Source: CAWJMN01 sp963844055 (GTDB lineage Bacteria; Planctomycetota; Planctomycetia; Pirellulales; Pirellulaceae). From it: a DNA stretch of 64,000 nt. The notes under the pieces were generated by a model. The model searched no databases, had not been told where the DNA came from, and worked only from the letters and a program-made list of their open reading frames with translations. Numbering within the stretch: position 1 is the stretch's first letter; every line of letters starts with the position of its first letter. Positions 1 through 7,801 of the stretch are shown here, piece after piece. The translations under genes were made by a program, and so were the position numbers. Location of the stretch: positions 1,736,001-1,800,000 of the forward strand of contig CAWJMN010000001.1 in NCBI GenBank assembly GCA_963844055.1. Direction: 5' to 3'.

Positions 1-408
1 CCCCAGCATCTGCGAGAGGTAGCTCAGCGTCGCTTCGCCGCTGTACGCCTGCCAGTTGGTATTCGTCGCAAAGCTGACCGCCGTATTGAACGACAGATCG
101 CTCGCTACCGCTGGCAGTTTCTGTGGGTTCAGCGGCAACCGATCTTGAAACCGCTGCAAGCCAAACACGACTAGTGCTCCCAGTAAGTTAAAAATCAAAA
201 GCGCCCCGGCATACTGCACCCAGGTCATCTCGTGATCTGATTTCACGCCGCTCACTCGATAGAAGAGCTTCTCCACGGGCGAAAGCCAATTTGCAGCCCA
301 AGAATCATCCTGCGAGTAAACCCGCGCCATATACCAGCCCAGCGGCTTCACCAGCGCCAGCAGCACGGCAAAGAACGCCACAATTTCCAGCCACACATGT
401 ACATTCAT
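1..408 (-). CDS. kdpA: Potassium-transporting ATPase subunit A (KdpA), N-terminal part
   Basis: KdpA is the potassium-binding, channel-like subunit of the high-affinity KdpFABC P-type ATPase in the inner membrane. Only the first 136 residues are here; the frame is open at the left edge and the family is usually about 550-600 residues. Visible are a hydrophobic N-terminal helix (about residues 6-20), a second one (66-85), and the highly conserved stretch with LPLNPQKLP (91-99) followed by NTNWQAYSGE (116-125), which belongs to the first selectivity-filter region. The ATG overlaps the kdpF stop as ATGA, which fixes the start. kdpB and kdpC are expected beyond the edge. Identification is firm from direct motif recognition. 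Confidence 0.96.
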   Translation of the reverse strand, partial: MNVHVWLEIVAFFAVLLALVKPLGWYMARVYSQDDSWAANWLSPVEKLFYRVSGVKSDHEMTWVQYAGALLIFNLLGALVVFGLQRFQDRLPLNPQKLPAVASDLSFNTAVSFATNTNWQAYSGEATLSYLSQMLG

Positions 409-497
409 GACAGTCGCTCCGGACAGAGCATCGCAAACAACAGATAAATCAAAAGCCCGACAGCCAGCACGACCGCCAAGGCATACATCCCATCCAT
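405..497 (-). CDS. kdpF: KdpF small membrane subunit
   Basis: This encodes 30 residues with one transmembrane helix (roughly residues 5-25, rich in A, V, L, I) and a short C-terminal tail ending PERLS. KdpF is the small stabilising subunit of the KdpFABC complex and is normally about 29 residues, so the length fits exactly. A purine-rich ribosome site (revcomp of tctcct at 504-509) precedes the ATG. The stop overlaps the kdpA start, which implies translational coupling. It is easily missed because of its size. Confidence 0.88.
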   Translation of the reverse strand: MDGMYALAVVLAVGLLIYLLFAMLCPERLS

Positions 498-507
498 CGC
501 TTTTCTC

Positions 508-593
508 CTACAAACGATTCAGGCCCCACACGATCAGCCCACTCGTCAAAAAGAACCCAAAAACAGGCTTAAAAACATCGCATCCACGGCCAT
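508..593 (-). other. Possible small membrane ORF upstream of kdpF, frame interrupted
   Basis: An AGGAGAG-like ribosome site lies just upstream of an ATG at 593. The frame from that ATG stops after 15 residues (MAVDAMFLSLFLGSF). The adjacent frame continues with a second hydrophobic segment ending VWGLNRL and a stop at 508-510, immediately before the kdpF ribosome site. One extra T in the T-run near 546-550 would join them into a 28-residue single-helix protein. This may be a real small kdp leader gene with a sequence error, or simply chance. I do not recognise a family. Confidence 0.3.
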
Positions 594-971
594 CTCTCCT
601 TCGAACGAGGCCCCATCCATCTCCACGCCTGTATCCTAGGACTCTGCCTATAAAAAGGGTGTAAGAACCTTTACCCCGCGCATAAAGAAAGCGCATAGAC
701 CCCGCGCTGGTGTTCTGATCTTGGGTGGCAGGGTTGCACCCCCGCCGCAAACCCTTCCCTTTTTCTGCACCCTTCGTGGACGCGTGTATATTGCCGCGTT
801 ATGGGATATCGCTAAAGACGGCCCGCTATGGAAAGCCCCGTTAGAAGTCTCGACTCGTGTGCGGCACGGTCTCAAGATGTCGTTCGTCGTAGAAGGGGAG
901 TCGCTTTGCCGCTAAAACGTTGTCACAATAAATATTATGTGCTCTTCTAAGAACGCACGTGTTAACGTTGA
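594..971. other. Intergenic region upstream of kdp and the first accessory gene
   Basis: I see no convincing coding frame. It should hold the kdp promoter on the minus strand. A short direct repeat (ccccgcgc at about 683-690 and again near 707) and gcgcat repeats occur between 680 and 720 and could be regulatory, but there is no recognisable consensus. The part from about 790 to 970 shows nothing I can assign. Confidence 0.4.
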
Positions 972-1322
972 ATGAAAGCCATGTCTGATCATTACTCACT
1001 TTCGGGACAAGTATCACGCTGGCCAACTAAGGCAGAAATGGCGTCGATATTGTTGTCTAATGGCCTCTCTGTGAGCGTTGGTCAGTATTCGATTCGCGTC
1101 GTTGACTGCGAACACTTTGTTTTTCAAGAATACGGCGGAGACATTGGCGAGCCAGCTATTGACGCTGATGCAAGTTCGTTAGATGCAATAATGCGTGATA
1201 GTGAGCGAGTGTCTAAGTCGCTTGCTCTGGCAGGAATTCGACATCGCTTTGTAGTCTATGACTTAAATGATGTGATAGTCGCCTATTATCATCATGCATG
1301 GCCGCAAGAGGAAAAGGCGTAA
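972..1322 (+). CDS. Hypothetical protein, 116 residues
   Basis: This is an open frame of 116 residues with balanced soluble composition and no signal peptide or membrane segment. Two ATGs are possible (972 and 981); neither has a strong ribosome site. The C-terminal half (RHRFVVYDLNDVIVAYYHH) looks like alternating beta strands. I recognise no family. It lies among other short single-gene units between kdp and the GntR operon, typical of accessory DNA. A small immunity-type or cassette-type protein is possible, but nothing in the sequence proves it. Confidence 0.55.
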   Translation: MKAMSDHYSLSGQVSRWPTKAEMASILLSNGLSVSVGQYSIRVVDCEHFVFQEYGGDIGEPAIDADASSLDAIMRDSERVSKSLALAGIRHRFVVYDLNDVIVAYYHHAWPQEEKA

Positions 1323-1347
1323 TGCGAGACAGTTAACTTATTTCAGA

Positions 1348-1374
1348 GCCGGAAGCGTAAGCGACGGTCATTCC
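1348..1374. repeat. Dispersed direct repeat, copy 1
   Basis: The core gccggaagcgtaagcgacgg is followed by tcattcc. A diverged copy lies at 1935-1962. The two copies flank the receiver-like gene at 1495-1947. Similar 'ggaagcgtaagcgacgg' intergenic sequences are, to my knowledge, common in planctomycete genomes. Confidence 0.5.
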
Positions 1375-1494
1375 CTCAGGTACACAAACAATCGTCACCA
1401 AATCCCATGACCCATTTTCAAGATCACACTCCTTGGAACCACATGGCCGATACATGGGTTTGGTTAGCGTGCGAGCTATTTTTATTGAGGATCT

Positions 1495-1947
1495 ATGAAC
1501 AGCCCTCCGAGACGAACGCTTGTCATGCTCGAAGATGATCACGATCGTCTAGCACGATTTACGAATGTGCTTCAGAACTTGCCGCAGCCAATGGCCTTTC
1601 ATTATCGACGGACTGCTCCCGATTTCATCGCTGCGTATAAATCTTTGACCTGTCCCCCAAGTTTCATCGCGCTCGACCATGATCTGTTTGTCGATCATCC
1701 TGATGATCCCGATCCAGGTGATGGCAGAGATGTGGCAGCATTCTTAGCCGAGCAAACTCCTTGCTGCCCTATCCTCATTCATTCGACAAACGCATTCGCT
1801 GCGGATTCGATGCTCTTCACATTGCAGGATGCGGGGTGGAATGTAGATCGGATCGCGCCGCTGGGCGAAGATTGGATTGAGTCGTACTGGTTTCCGTATG
1901 CTATGAAGATGCTTGGTCGTGTAGATGTCACTGGGCCGGAAGCATAA
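1495..1947 (+). CDS. Receiver-like (cyclic-phosphate processing REC type) protein
   Basis: The 150-residue protein begins with a beta strand leading into an acidic cluster (RTLVMLEDDHDRL, residues 7-19), like a two-component receiver. It continues with ALDHDLF (59-65), a D-G-R-D segment (76-79), and ILIHSTN (93-99) near the end. The LDHDLF...DGRD...IHSTN pattern matches the stand-alone receiver-derived family predicted to process cyclic phosphates, rather than a classical response regulator, because no output domain follows. A gagg ribosome site sits about six bases before the ATG. The last codons and stop lie inside repeat copy 2 (1935-1962), so the 3' end may have been set by a recombination event. 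The biochemical role is inference from family resemblance. Confidence 0.62.
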   Translation: MNSPPRRTLVMLEDDHDRLARFTNVLQNLPQPMAFHYRRTAPDFIAAYKSLTCPPSFIALDHDLFVDHPDDPDPGDGRDVAAFLAEQTPCCPILIHSTNAFAADSMLFTLQDAGWNVDRIAPLGEDWIESYWFPYAMKMLGRVDVTGPEA

Positions 1948-1962
1948 GCGTAGGTCACTTCC
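1935..1962. repeat. Dispersed direct repeat, copy 2
   Basis: The sequence gccggaagcataagcgtagg followed by tcacttcc differs from copy 1 (1348-1374) at a few positions. It overlaps the last four codons and the stop of the receiver-like gene. Confidence 0.5.
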
Positions 1963-2064
1963 AGTCTCCTCCAAAAACTTTCGCCACCGGCAATTTTTAA
2001 TCGCCTCGCGTGAACTCGCTACGAGTAGGCGTTCCCTTATCTGTCAGCCTTTTTAAAAGCTCCC

Positions 2065-2751
2065 ATGAATCCATTTCCCTTCACGAGCGACGAATGGGAT
2101 CGGGTAACCGAGGTCACTCTTCTAGTTACCAATGCCACTCTTGCAGATGATGATGTTTTGCGCGAGCACTATTGGTGCGACTTGCTCGATCTACTTGATT
2201 CCCTACGCAGAAAGCATGGTGGTCATCCGATCTTGCTTGAAGCCGAGGCAGACTTTGAACTGTCGCCCGCGAGACGAGTCGATCTCTATCGCAAGGCACT
2301 TGCCGCTGCACTGCTTCATCAGCTTCCTACGTTTTCGATTCGCATTGCCCTAGCCCGAGTGCTCTCCCAAGAGTTCTATAATTACGTCGCAGCACAGGCC
2401 GAACTTCTAGCCTGCCAAAAAGAAGTTGAGCAAGATGCCGACGAAGACGAACGCCAGGAGTGGCTCGACCTTTATCAAGAAATCCAAGATAAGGTAAGCT
2501 CAGCTATTCATTTGTCCCTCTTGGAAGCCAGGCACTTAGGCGATCATTTTTCATCTGCCTGGAATGTTCACTCCCTCTGGCTCGTCTCGCGTAACCGCGA
2601 TCTGATTTCCCCTTGGCCACGGGTGCTATGGCCGGGCGATGCACTCCCCTCGGTGCGCCGGCTTGCTTGCGAGCTTGCTGAGCAGCGTAAACACCATCGT
2701 CCGCGTTTACGAACGGCTGGTGGGCGAGGGGTTTATCAAGATGCGGCGTGA
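2065..2751 (+). CDS. Hypothetical protein with a C-terminus derived from a GntR fragment
   Basis: This is a 228-residue frame. Residues 1 to about 182 form an acidic, helix-rich soluble protein I do not recognise (several E/D-rich helices, for instance QDADEDERQEW). From about residue 184 the DNA is a diverged copy of the internal part of the GntR gene at 3164. GDALPSVRRLACEL is in the regulator frame, then a one-base insertion shifts the reading into nonsense (EQRKHHRPRLRTAGG). The natural C-terminus has therefore been replaced. The start ATG is the first in frame; the ribosome site is weak. Whether the protein is still functional is unknown. Confidence 0.55.
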   Translation: MNPFPFTSDEWDRVTEVTLLVTNATLADDDVLREHYWCDLLDLLDSLRRKHGGHPILLEAEADFELSPARRVDLYRKALAAALLHQLPTFSIRIALARVLSQEFYNYVAAQAELLACQKEVEQDADEDERQEWLDLYQEIQDKVSSAIHLSLLEARHLGDHFSSAWNVHSLWLVSRNRDLISPWPRVLWPGDALPSVRRLACELAEQRKHHRPRLRTAGGRGVYQDAA

Positions 2752-2796
2752 CGAGGGAGCATTCGTCCTTCCTGCGTCTACTTCTGCAAAGACGTA
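2612..2796 (+). pseudogene. Truncated, frameshifted duplicate of the GntR wHTH region
   Basis: About 185 bases align with 3238-3420 inside the intact regulator gene. Both copies contain ccgggcgatgcactcccctc, and both contain tttacgaacggctggtgggc further along. One extra base near 2685-2690 shifts the frame; after it, another frame reads NTIVRVYERLVGEGF and continues to a stop at 2794-2796. It lacks the first helix of the winged-helix domain and all of the regulator's C-terminal tail. It is the relic of a second copy, fused to the end of the preceding hypothetical gene. Confidence 0.82.
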
Positions 2797-2806
2797 GGTT
2801 GACCAA

Positions 2807-3070
2807 ATGCCATTAAAAATGGCCAAGAAGTTCTTGCATTATCCCAAGGTACTCGTCACAACAGGCGTTATGAAATTCTCCATCCTTGAGCTGATGATTC
2901 TGCAAACTGGCCTAGCGCTTGGTGCTGGCTTTTACTATTTGCAGCGGCTCTTGGGTGCTGGAACTCGGGTTGCTGCTTTAGAGTTTTACGCCGATGTAAT
3001 CATCGGCCTTTCTGTGGGCCTAGTTATCTGCCTCGTGCGTCGAAAGCAAGGTGGTAGCTCTGCCGATTAG
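2807..3070 (+). CDS. Small membrane protein, two helices
   Basis: The frame is 87 residues from the ATG at 2807. An internal ATG at 2870 gives MKFSILELMILQTGLALG, the pattern with which many planctomycete small membrane proteins begin, and may be the true start (66 residues). There are two hydrophobic segments, about residues 30-46 and 62-78, ending in a basic RRK tail. It sits between the decayed GntR fragment and the intact GntR gene. I do not recognise a function; a partner of the downstream ABC system is possible but unproven. Confidence 0.5.
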   Translation: MPLKMAKKFLHYPKVLVTTGVMKFSILELMILQTGLALGAGFYYLQRLLGAGTRVAALEFYADVIIGLSVGLVICLVRRKQGGSSAD

Positions 3071-3101
3071 GCCCTCTTCCTCGAACGTTGAAAATATCCG
3101 C

Positions 3102-3137
3102 TTGACATGCCGTACACACTGTACTAGAACTGTGTAC
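3102..3137 (+). promoter_or_regulatory. Sigma70-like promoter with overlapping palindromic operator
   Basis: A perfect TTGACA (3102-3107) is followed after 17 bases by TAGAAC (3125-3130). A perfect inverted repeat, GTACACA (3112-3118) and TGTGTAC (3131-3137), surrounds the -10 element. This is what autorepression by the GntR/YtrA-type regulator starting at 3164 would need. The operator assignment is inference. Confidence 0.65.
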
Positions 3138-3163
3138 ACCTGGCGTGAAAAAGGGATAAAGGC

Positions 3164-3598
3164 ATGTTCATCCGCATTGAAAAGAAGGCATCGGCACCCA
3201 TCTCTCGGCAAATTGCCGAGCAGATCCGGGCGCAGTGCTTGGCCGGGGTGCTAAGGCCGGGCGATGCACTCCCCTCGGTACGCCAGCTTGCTCGCGAGCT
3301 TGCGATCAACGTCAACACCATCGTCCGCGTTTACGAACGGCTGGTGGGCGAAGGGCTCATTGAGATGCGGCACGGCGAGGGGACGTTCGTCCTGCCTCCG
3401 CCTGGTTCCGCAAAGGCGAGCGGCGAATTAAAGGCTCAAAAAGAACAGTTCTCACGCGAGTGGGAAGCACTCGTCAGGCGAGGCCTGCTCCTAGGCCTCA
3501 ATGCTGCCGAACTTCGGCAAATGCTGTCAGCAGCGGTCTCCAGTGGCAAGTCTGAAATCTCCAAGGAAACGACGCGGAGCAATTCTCATGACCAATAG
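3164..3598 (+). CDS. GntR family (YtrA-type) transcriptional regulator
   Basis: A 144-residue DNA-binding regulator. The N-terminal winged helix spans roughly residues 10-76, with the family hallmarks ISRQIAEQIR, PGDALPSVRQLARELAIN and VRVYERLVGEGLIE, then GEGTFV at the wing. There is no large ligand-binding domain. The tail of about 65 residues fits the YtrA subfamily, which controls ABC transporter operons. The ATG has an aaaaaggga ribosome site. The stop overlaps the ABC ATPase start by 11 bases, so the two are co-translated. It probably represses its own operon via the palindrome at 3112-3137. The ligand is unknown. Confidence 0.9.
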   Translation: MFIRIEKKASAPISRQIAEQIRAQCLAGVLRPGDALPSVRQLARELAINVNTIVRVYERLVGEGLIEMRHGEGTFVLPPPGSAKASGELKAQKEQFSREWEALVRRGLLLGLNAAELRQMLSAAVSSGKSEISKETTRSNSHDQ

Positions 3599-4508
3599 CA
3601 TTCGGATTCAAAACCTTGCCAAGTCTTTCGGCAAGCAGCAAGTCCTGCATAGTGTCTCGCTCGAAATTCCTGCGGGGCAAACGTTCGCTCTGCTGGGAAG
3701 GAACGGTGCTGGCAAAACCACGCTGATCCGCACCTTGCTCGGCCTCATTCCTGCCGATGCTGGTGAGGTGCAAATCGCGGGAATCAACCCGGCCATCGAT
3801 CCCCTTACCGTCCGCAGCCAAGTTGGCTATCTGGCCGAAGATCAAACGATGTACGGCTGGATGACCCCGCTGGAAATCTGCCGGTTTCTGGCCCCGTTTT
3901 ATCCCACCTGGGATATGCAGCTCGCGCAGCGCTTGTTGCAGCAGTTCCAAATCGCTCCCCACGCCAAGATTGGCACGCTTTCCAAGGGGCAATCGGTAAA
4001 GCTTGGCTTGGCCGTAGCCCTAGCTCATCAGCCAAAGATTGTGATTCTCGATGACCCCGCGATGGGGCTCGATCCGATTGCTCGCAAAGAGTTCAATCGC
4101 GATTTGGTCGAGCATCTGCAAAGCTCGGGTGCCACCATCCTTTACAGTTCGCACCTCTTAGAAGAAGTAGAAGCCGTCGCAGATGCCGTTGCGATTTTGG
4201 ACAACGGCCAAATCGTCCGCACCGGGGGAACGGAAGAACTACGCGACGAAGTAAAGCAAGTCCTTTTGCCGTGGGCTGCTCTTTTGCAGATTTCTCGTCC
4301 CGCCGGCCTACTGGATGTTCGCAGGCAAGGGAATCGCGTCTCGCTGGTTGTAGACCGTGCGGAAGATTTTCTTTTGCGGCTCGCTCAAGGTGGCATCGAT
4401 TACGAAGTCAACGACCTTTGCCTCGACGAGATTTTTGAAGCGTTCGTGATTGGACGGACGACGGATTGGCCGGAAAAGTCGGCTCGTCCAGAAGTCGTTT
4501 CGGTTTAG
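3588..4508 (+). CDS. ABC transporter ATP-binding protein
   Basis: A 306-residue cytoplasmic ATPase of an ABC-2 type exporter. Walker A is GRNGAGKTT (residues 38-46), the signature is LSKGQ (131-135) rather than LSGGQ, and Walker B is IVILDD (151-156) followed by PAMGLDP. The position that usually carries the catalytic glutamate is aspartate here. The start at 3588 was chosen because it gives the normal beginning MTNSIRIQNLAKSFG and overlaps the regulator stop. The C-terminal 90 residues form an extra domain, as in YtrB/CcmA-like ATPases. It pairs with the permease that follows 23 bases downstream. The substrate is unknown. Confidence 0.92.
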   Translation: MTNSIRIQNLAKSFGKQQVLHSVSLEIPAGQTFALLGRNGAGKTTLIRTLLGLIPADAGEVQIAGINPAIDPLTVRSQVGYLAEDQTMYGWMTPLEICRFLAPFYPTWDMQLAQRLLQQFQIAPHAKIGTLSKGQSVKLGLAVALAHQPKIVILDDPAMGLDPIARKEFNRDLVEHLQSSGATILYSSHLLEEVEAVADAVAILDNGQIVRTGGTEELRDEVKQVLLPWAALLQISRPAGLLDVRRQGNRVSLVVDRAEDFLLRLAQGGIDYEVNDLCLDEIFEAFVIGRTTDWPEKSARPEVVSV

Positions 4509-4531
4509 TGGCAATACCAGAGGGCTATTCC

Positions 4532-6178
4532 ATGCACCTTTCCAGCTTGGTTTGGAAGTACTGGCGCGAAAATCGAACGTACATCGTGCTCGCCGTTGTG
4601 GCGTCGCTGCTGCTGACGTGCCATGTGATCGCGTATGATTTCGTGCATCAGTTGCACGCATTTGTCGGGCACTTTAGCCAAATGGCAACTGCCGTGGTAA
4701 TGGTGGCCGCAATCCTTTTGGCGATGCAAACCGCTAAAGGAGAACAGACCAGTCGTACGCAATCGTTTTCCTGTGCGCTTCCTATTTCGATGCGGTCTCA
4801 GGCGCTTGTGCGATTAATGGGATCGATGCTAACGCTTGCACTTCCCATTTTGCTTTCCGCTGTCGTCCTTACAATCGCAACGTCCAGCGGCCTGATTCAG
4901 CAGGTGCTTCCGCGCACGACTGTCAATTACATTCCACTCCTCGAGCGCGAAGTGGCGCCATTGGAAACGACCGTTACGCAGCTATGGAGCGTTGCTGCTA
5001 TCCACATTGTTTCCGGCTGGCAGCTTCTGCTTATACTCTGCGTGGCAGGTAACTGGCTAAAAACGCAGACGCAAATCGGGTTTTTGGGTCCCGTTGTAGC
5101 GCTCGGGTCGACCTTTGTTGATTCGCCCTGGATGCTGACGACCATTCAATATTTTGAGACCGCCAAGACGTTGCCTGAAAAGATGGTGCCGTGGGGGATC
5201 GCCGCAATCGGTTCGTTCTGGCCTGGCTCTCAGGTCATTCACTGGGGATATGGTACAGAGAAGGGAGACTACGCCGATCATCAGGTGCTTCCTTTATGGA
5301 ACTATTCACTCTTGTTGTGTTTGGTCTGGCTGTCACTTGGAGTGGCCGTGTTTGTGGTTAGCTACGGCCGTCAAACTCGTCAGGTGTCACAAGGGAAATC
5401 CTGGTGGCAAAAGCTGGCGACATTCATGCCCGGTGTTTCTCTCTCTTTCAACTTCCACTCGCAGACAGCCGCCCTCATTTGGTTGGAGGTGCGAAAATCA
5501 GTTTCCATGGCATTGCTAGGACTCGTCTTGGCGCTGCTACTGGCTTGCGTGGATGCGTCCGAGGCAACGACGGTGATCGGAAGGATTCCGCACATCATTT
5601 GGGCGATTGGACTTCTTTGGGCAGCGATCGTCGGCTCGGGCGTTTATGCCGCCGAGCTCGATTCCAAGCTTGGCAACTTTTGGCGTTCACGTCCGATTGA
5701 TCTACGGAAGTGGTTCGCGATTAAGTTCGTGGTTGGATTTTTGGCGGTGGTCGTGGTGCTTGACGGCTTTGCCATTGGGTTCGGCTGGAGCCTTCCACGG
5801 GATGACTACAATATTCATGTTTATGGAATGGGCTGGGCGTATGTCGTTTGCATGCCCATCATGCATGGCTTCATTTATACGCTGGCCGTCATCTTTACCT
5901 GTTGGACACGCAAGCCGGTTTTAGGGGGCCTGTTGTCTTTAATTGCTTTCAAAGTCATCACGATGCCGCTGACCTTTTTTCTGGCAACGGCACGAATGGA
6001 GCCGACGGACGTCTATAACAATCTGCTGTCGGCCGAAGGGAAAGGCGTGCTCCATTTATCCCAGCACGGTTTCCCGCTCACCTATGGAGTGATGTACCTT
6101 TCGATCCTTCCACTGGCCGTGGCGGCGTACTTTTTGGCCAAGCCTTTGGATTCCTACTGGCGGTGTTACGCACGGTGA
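4532..6178 (+). CDS. ABC-2 type transporter permease-like membrane protein
   Basis: About 548 residues with ten or more hydrophobic helices, for example near residues 20-38, 55-75 and 100-125 and several in the C-terminal half. Together with the ATPase directly upstream it should form an exporter. The ATG at 4532 gives MHLSSLVWKYWRENR, a typical short cytoplasmic lead into the first helix, and is preceded by an agaggg ribosome site. Earlier in-frame starts would run inside the ATPase gene. It is the last gene of the GntR-ABC operon. No sequence motif shows the substrate. Confidence 0.82.
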   Translation: MHLSSLVWKYWRENRTYIVLAVVASLLLTCHVIAYDFVHQLHAFVGHFSQMATAVVMVAAILLAMQTAKGEQTSRTQSFSCALPISMRSQALVRLMGSMLTLALPILLSAVVLTIATSSGLIQQVLPRTTVNYIPLLEREVAPLETTVTQLWSVAAIHIVSGWQLLLILCVAGNWLKTQTQIGFLGPVVALGSTFVDSPWMLTTIQYFETAKTLPEKMVPWGIAAIGSFWPGSQVIHWGYGTEKGDYADHQVLPLWNYSLLLCLVWLSLGVAVFVVSYGRQTRQVSQGKSWWQKLATFMPGVSLSFNFHSQTAALIWLEVRKSVSMALLGLVLALLLACVDASEATTVIGRIPHIIWAIGLLWAAIVGSGVYAAELDSKLGNFWRSRPIDLRKWFAIKFVVGFLAVVVVLDGFAIGFGWSLPRDDYNIHVYGMGWAYVVCMPIMHGFIYTLAVIFTCWTRKPVLGGLLSLIAFKVITMPLTFFLATARMEPTDVYNNLLSAEGKGVLHLSQHGFPLTYGVMYLSILPLAVAAYFLAKPLDSYWRCYAR

Positions 6179-6298
6179 ATGCCAAGGCGACCCCAAAAAA
6201 GTTGGCACATCACCTTGTCCCCCAGGTTTTAATTGGGTGCGCGAGTGGTCTAAAATACGAGGCAGCTTTCAACCTCTCTTTTATTTGGAAGGCCGCTT

Positions 6299-7582
6299 AT
6301 GTTTTCACGACGTCAAGTTCTGCAAGCTGCGACTGCTGCAACGACGCTTTCGATTTTGGGTTCCAAACCAACCTGGGCTGCCAATGATCGGCTGGCGATT
6401 GGCTTTATCGGTGTAGGGACGATGGGGCGCGGGCACCTGGGAGGGCTGCTCGGCCGTCCTGATGTGGAAGTGGTTGGCATTTCGGATGTCGTGAAAGAAC
6501 GTGTCGATAACGCGGTAGAACAAGTCAACAACAAGTACGCCGACCGCATCAAGAGCGGCAACTACAAGGGCGTAAAGACCTACGGAGATTTTCGCGACCT
6601 GCTGGCCCATCCCGGTCTGGACGCGGTTGTGATTGCGACGCCCGATCACTGGCATGCAATCCCTTGTATTTTGGCAGCTCGCGCCGGCAAGCACATCTAC
6701 TGTGAAAAGCCACTAACAAACAACGTGGCCGAAGGTCGCCGCATCGTTGACGAAGTCAAAAAGGGAAAAGTCACCTTTCAAACCGGCAGCCAGCAGCGGA
6801 GCGAATTCGGTGGCCACTTCCGCAAAGCAGTAGAATACATTTGGAATGGCCGGATCGGCAAGCTAAAGACGATTCGCATTGGTGTCGGCGGTCCTGCTAA
6901 GCCGTGCGATTTGCCCGGCCAAGAAGTTCCAGCGGGAACCGACTGGAACATGTGGCTTGGCCCAGCCCCGCAGCGTGAATACAACGAAGTCCTTTGCCCC
7001 AAGGGAGTTCACAAGCACTTTCCGGCCTGGCGCTTGTACGAAGAATTTGGTGGCGGCGCGATTGCCGACATGGGAGCCCATCATTTTGACATTGCCCAGT
7101 GGGCGATGGAGATGGATGGCAGCGGACCGGTCGAAGTCATTCCCCCCGACGATCGCAAGAAGGAAAGTGGCCTGCGATTCGTCTACGCCAGCGGGATCGA
7201 AATGATCCACAATGAATTCGAAGGGGATGTGAAGGCCGACTGTGTCTTTGAAGGGACCGAAGGAACCATTTTGGTGAGCCGTGGCGGGATCTCTAGCAAG
7301 TCGGAAGAGATCCTTAAAACGCCTCTTCCAGAAAATGCCCGTCGCGTGATGCCATCGAGCCAGCATCACACCAATTGGCTTGACGCAATTCGCAGCGGTG
7401 GTGAAACCATCTGCTCGGCAGAGACAGGCCATCGCTCCGCCACAATTTGTCACCTTGGCAATATCGGCTATCGCTTGGGACGAAAGCTCAAGTGGGATCC
7501 GGCCAAGGAAGAGTTCGTCGGCGATGCCGATGCGAACAAAAACCTGTCTCGCGTCGCCCGCGGCGAATGGGCCAAGGTTTAA
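6299..7582 (+). CDS. Tat-exported Gfo/Idh/MocA family oxidoreductase
   Basis: A 427-residue NAD(P)-dependent sugar or polyol oxidoreductase, probably exported. The N-terminus MFSRRQVLQAA...TWAAN is a Tat-type signal with the twin arginine. A Rossmann fold follows (IGFIGVGTMGRGHL, about residues 35-48). Next come the family motifs ATPDHWHAI (near 115-123) and YCEKPLTNN (about 135-143), with the conserved lysine of the EKP motif, and then GAHHFDIAQW in the substrate domain. The ATG has a ggaagg ribosome site. It stands alone between the ABC operon and a clear terminator at 7643. Two paralogues lie at 28551 and 31039. The substrate cannot be read from sequence. Confidence 0.92.
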   Translation: MFSRRQVLQAATAATTLSILGSKPTWAANDRLAIGFIGVGTMGRGHLGGLLGRPDVEVVGISDVVKERVDNAVEQVNNKYADRIKSGNYKGVKTYGDFRDLLAHPGLDAVVIATPDHWHAIPCILAARAGKHIYCEKPLTNNVAEGRRIVDEVKKGKVTFQTGSQQRSEFGGHFRKAVEYIWNGRIGKLKTIRIGVGGPAKPCDLPGQEVPAGTDWNMWLGPAPQREYNEVLCPKGVHKHFPAWRLYEEFGGGAIADMGAHHFDIAQWAMEMDGSGPVEVIPPDDRKKESGLRFVYASGIEMIHNEFEGDVKADCVFEGTEGTILVSRGGISSKSEEILKTPLPENARRVMPSSQHHTNWLDAIRSGGETICSAETGHRSATICHLGNIGYRLGRKLKWDPAKEEFVGDADANKNLSRVARGEWAKV

Positions 7583-7642
7583 TTCGTGGTCTAATGATTT
7601 GCTGGCCTATCTTGGCCGAAAAAATTGGAAACCTGCCACTAA

Positions 7643-7673
7643 ACCGACGTCCTTGGGCGTCGGTGTTTTGTTT
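7643..7673 (+). terminator. Rho-independent terminator after the oxidoreductase gene
   Basis: A perfect 7-base stem (ACCGACG at 7643-7649, CGTCGGT at 7658-7664) with an 8-base loop is followed by gttttgttt. It lies 60 bases after the stop of the gene ending at 7582. Confidence 0.75.
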
Positions 7674-7801
7674 GCGCAGCATGCAGGAAGCCGCATGAGA
7701 AGAGATGAGTTGATGGGGGATGGTAAAGCCGTAAACGTCAAAAATACAATAACTAAAGATAAGAAACTGATGATCTATTGATGAATAGGTGTTCGCGATA
7801 T

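Noticed and set aside
407..664. 85-residue plus-strand open frame at the left edge
   Set aside because: It runs antisense to kdpF and the kdp upstream region, is proline- and arginine-rich like a GC-driven shadow frame, and has no ribosome site.
6863..7453. 196-residue minus-strand frame inside the oxidoreductase gene
   Set aside because: Complete overlap with a gene of strong family identity; composition typical of an antisense shadow.
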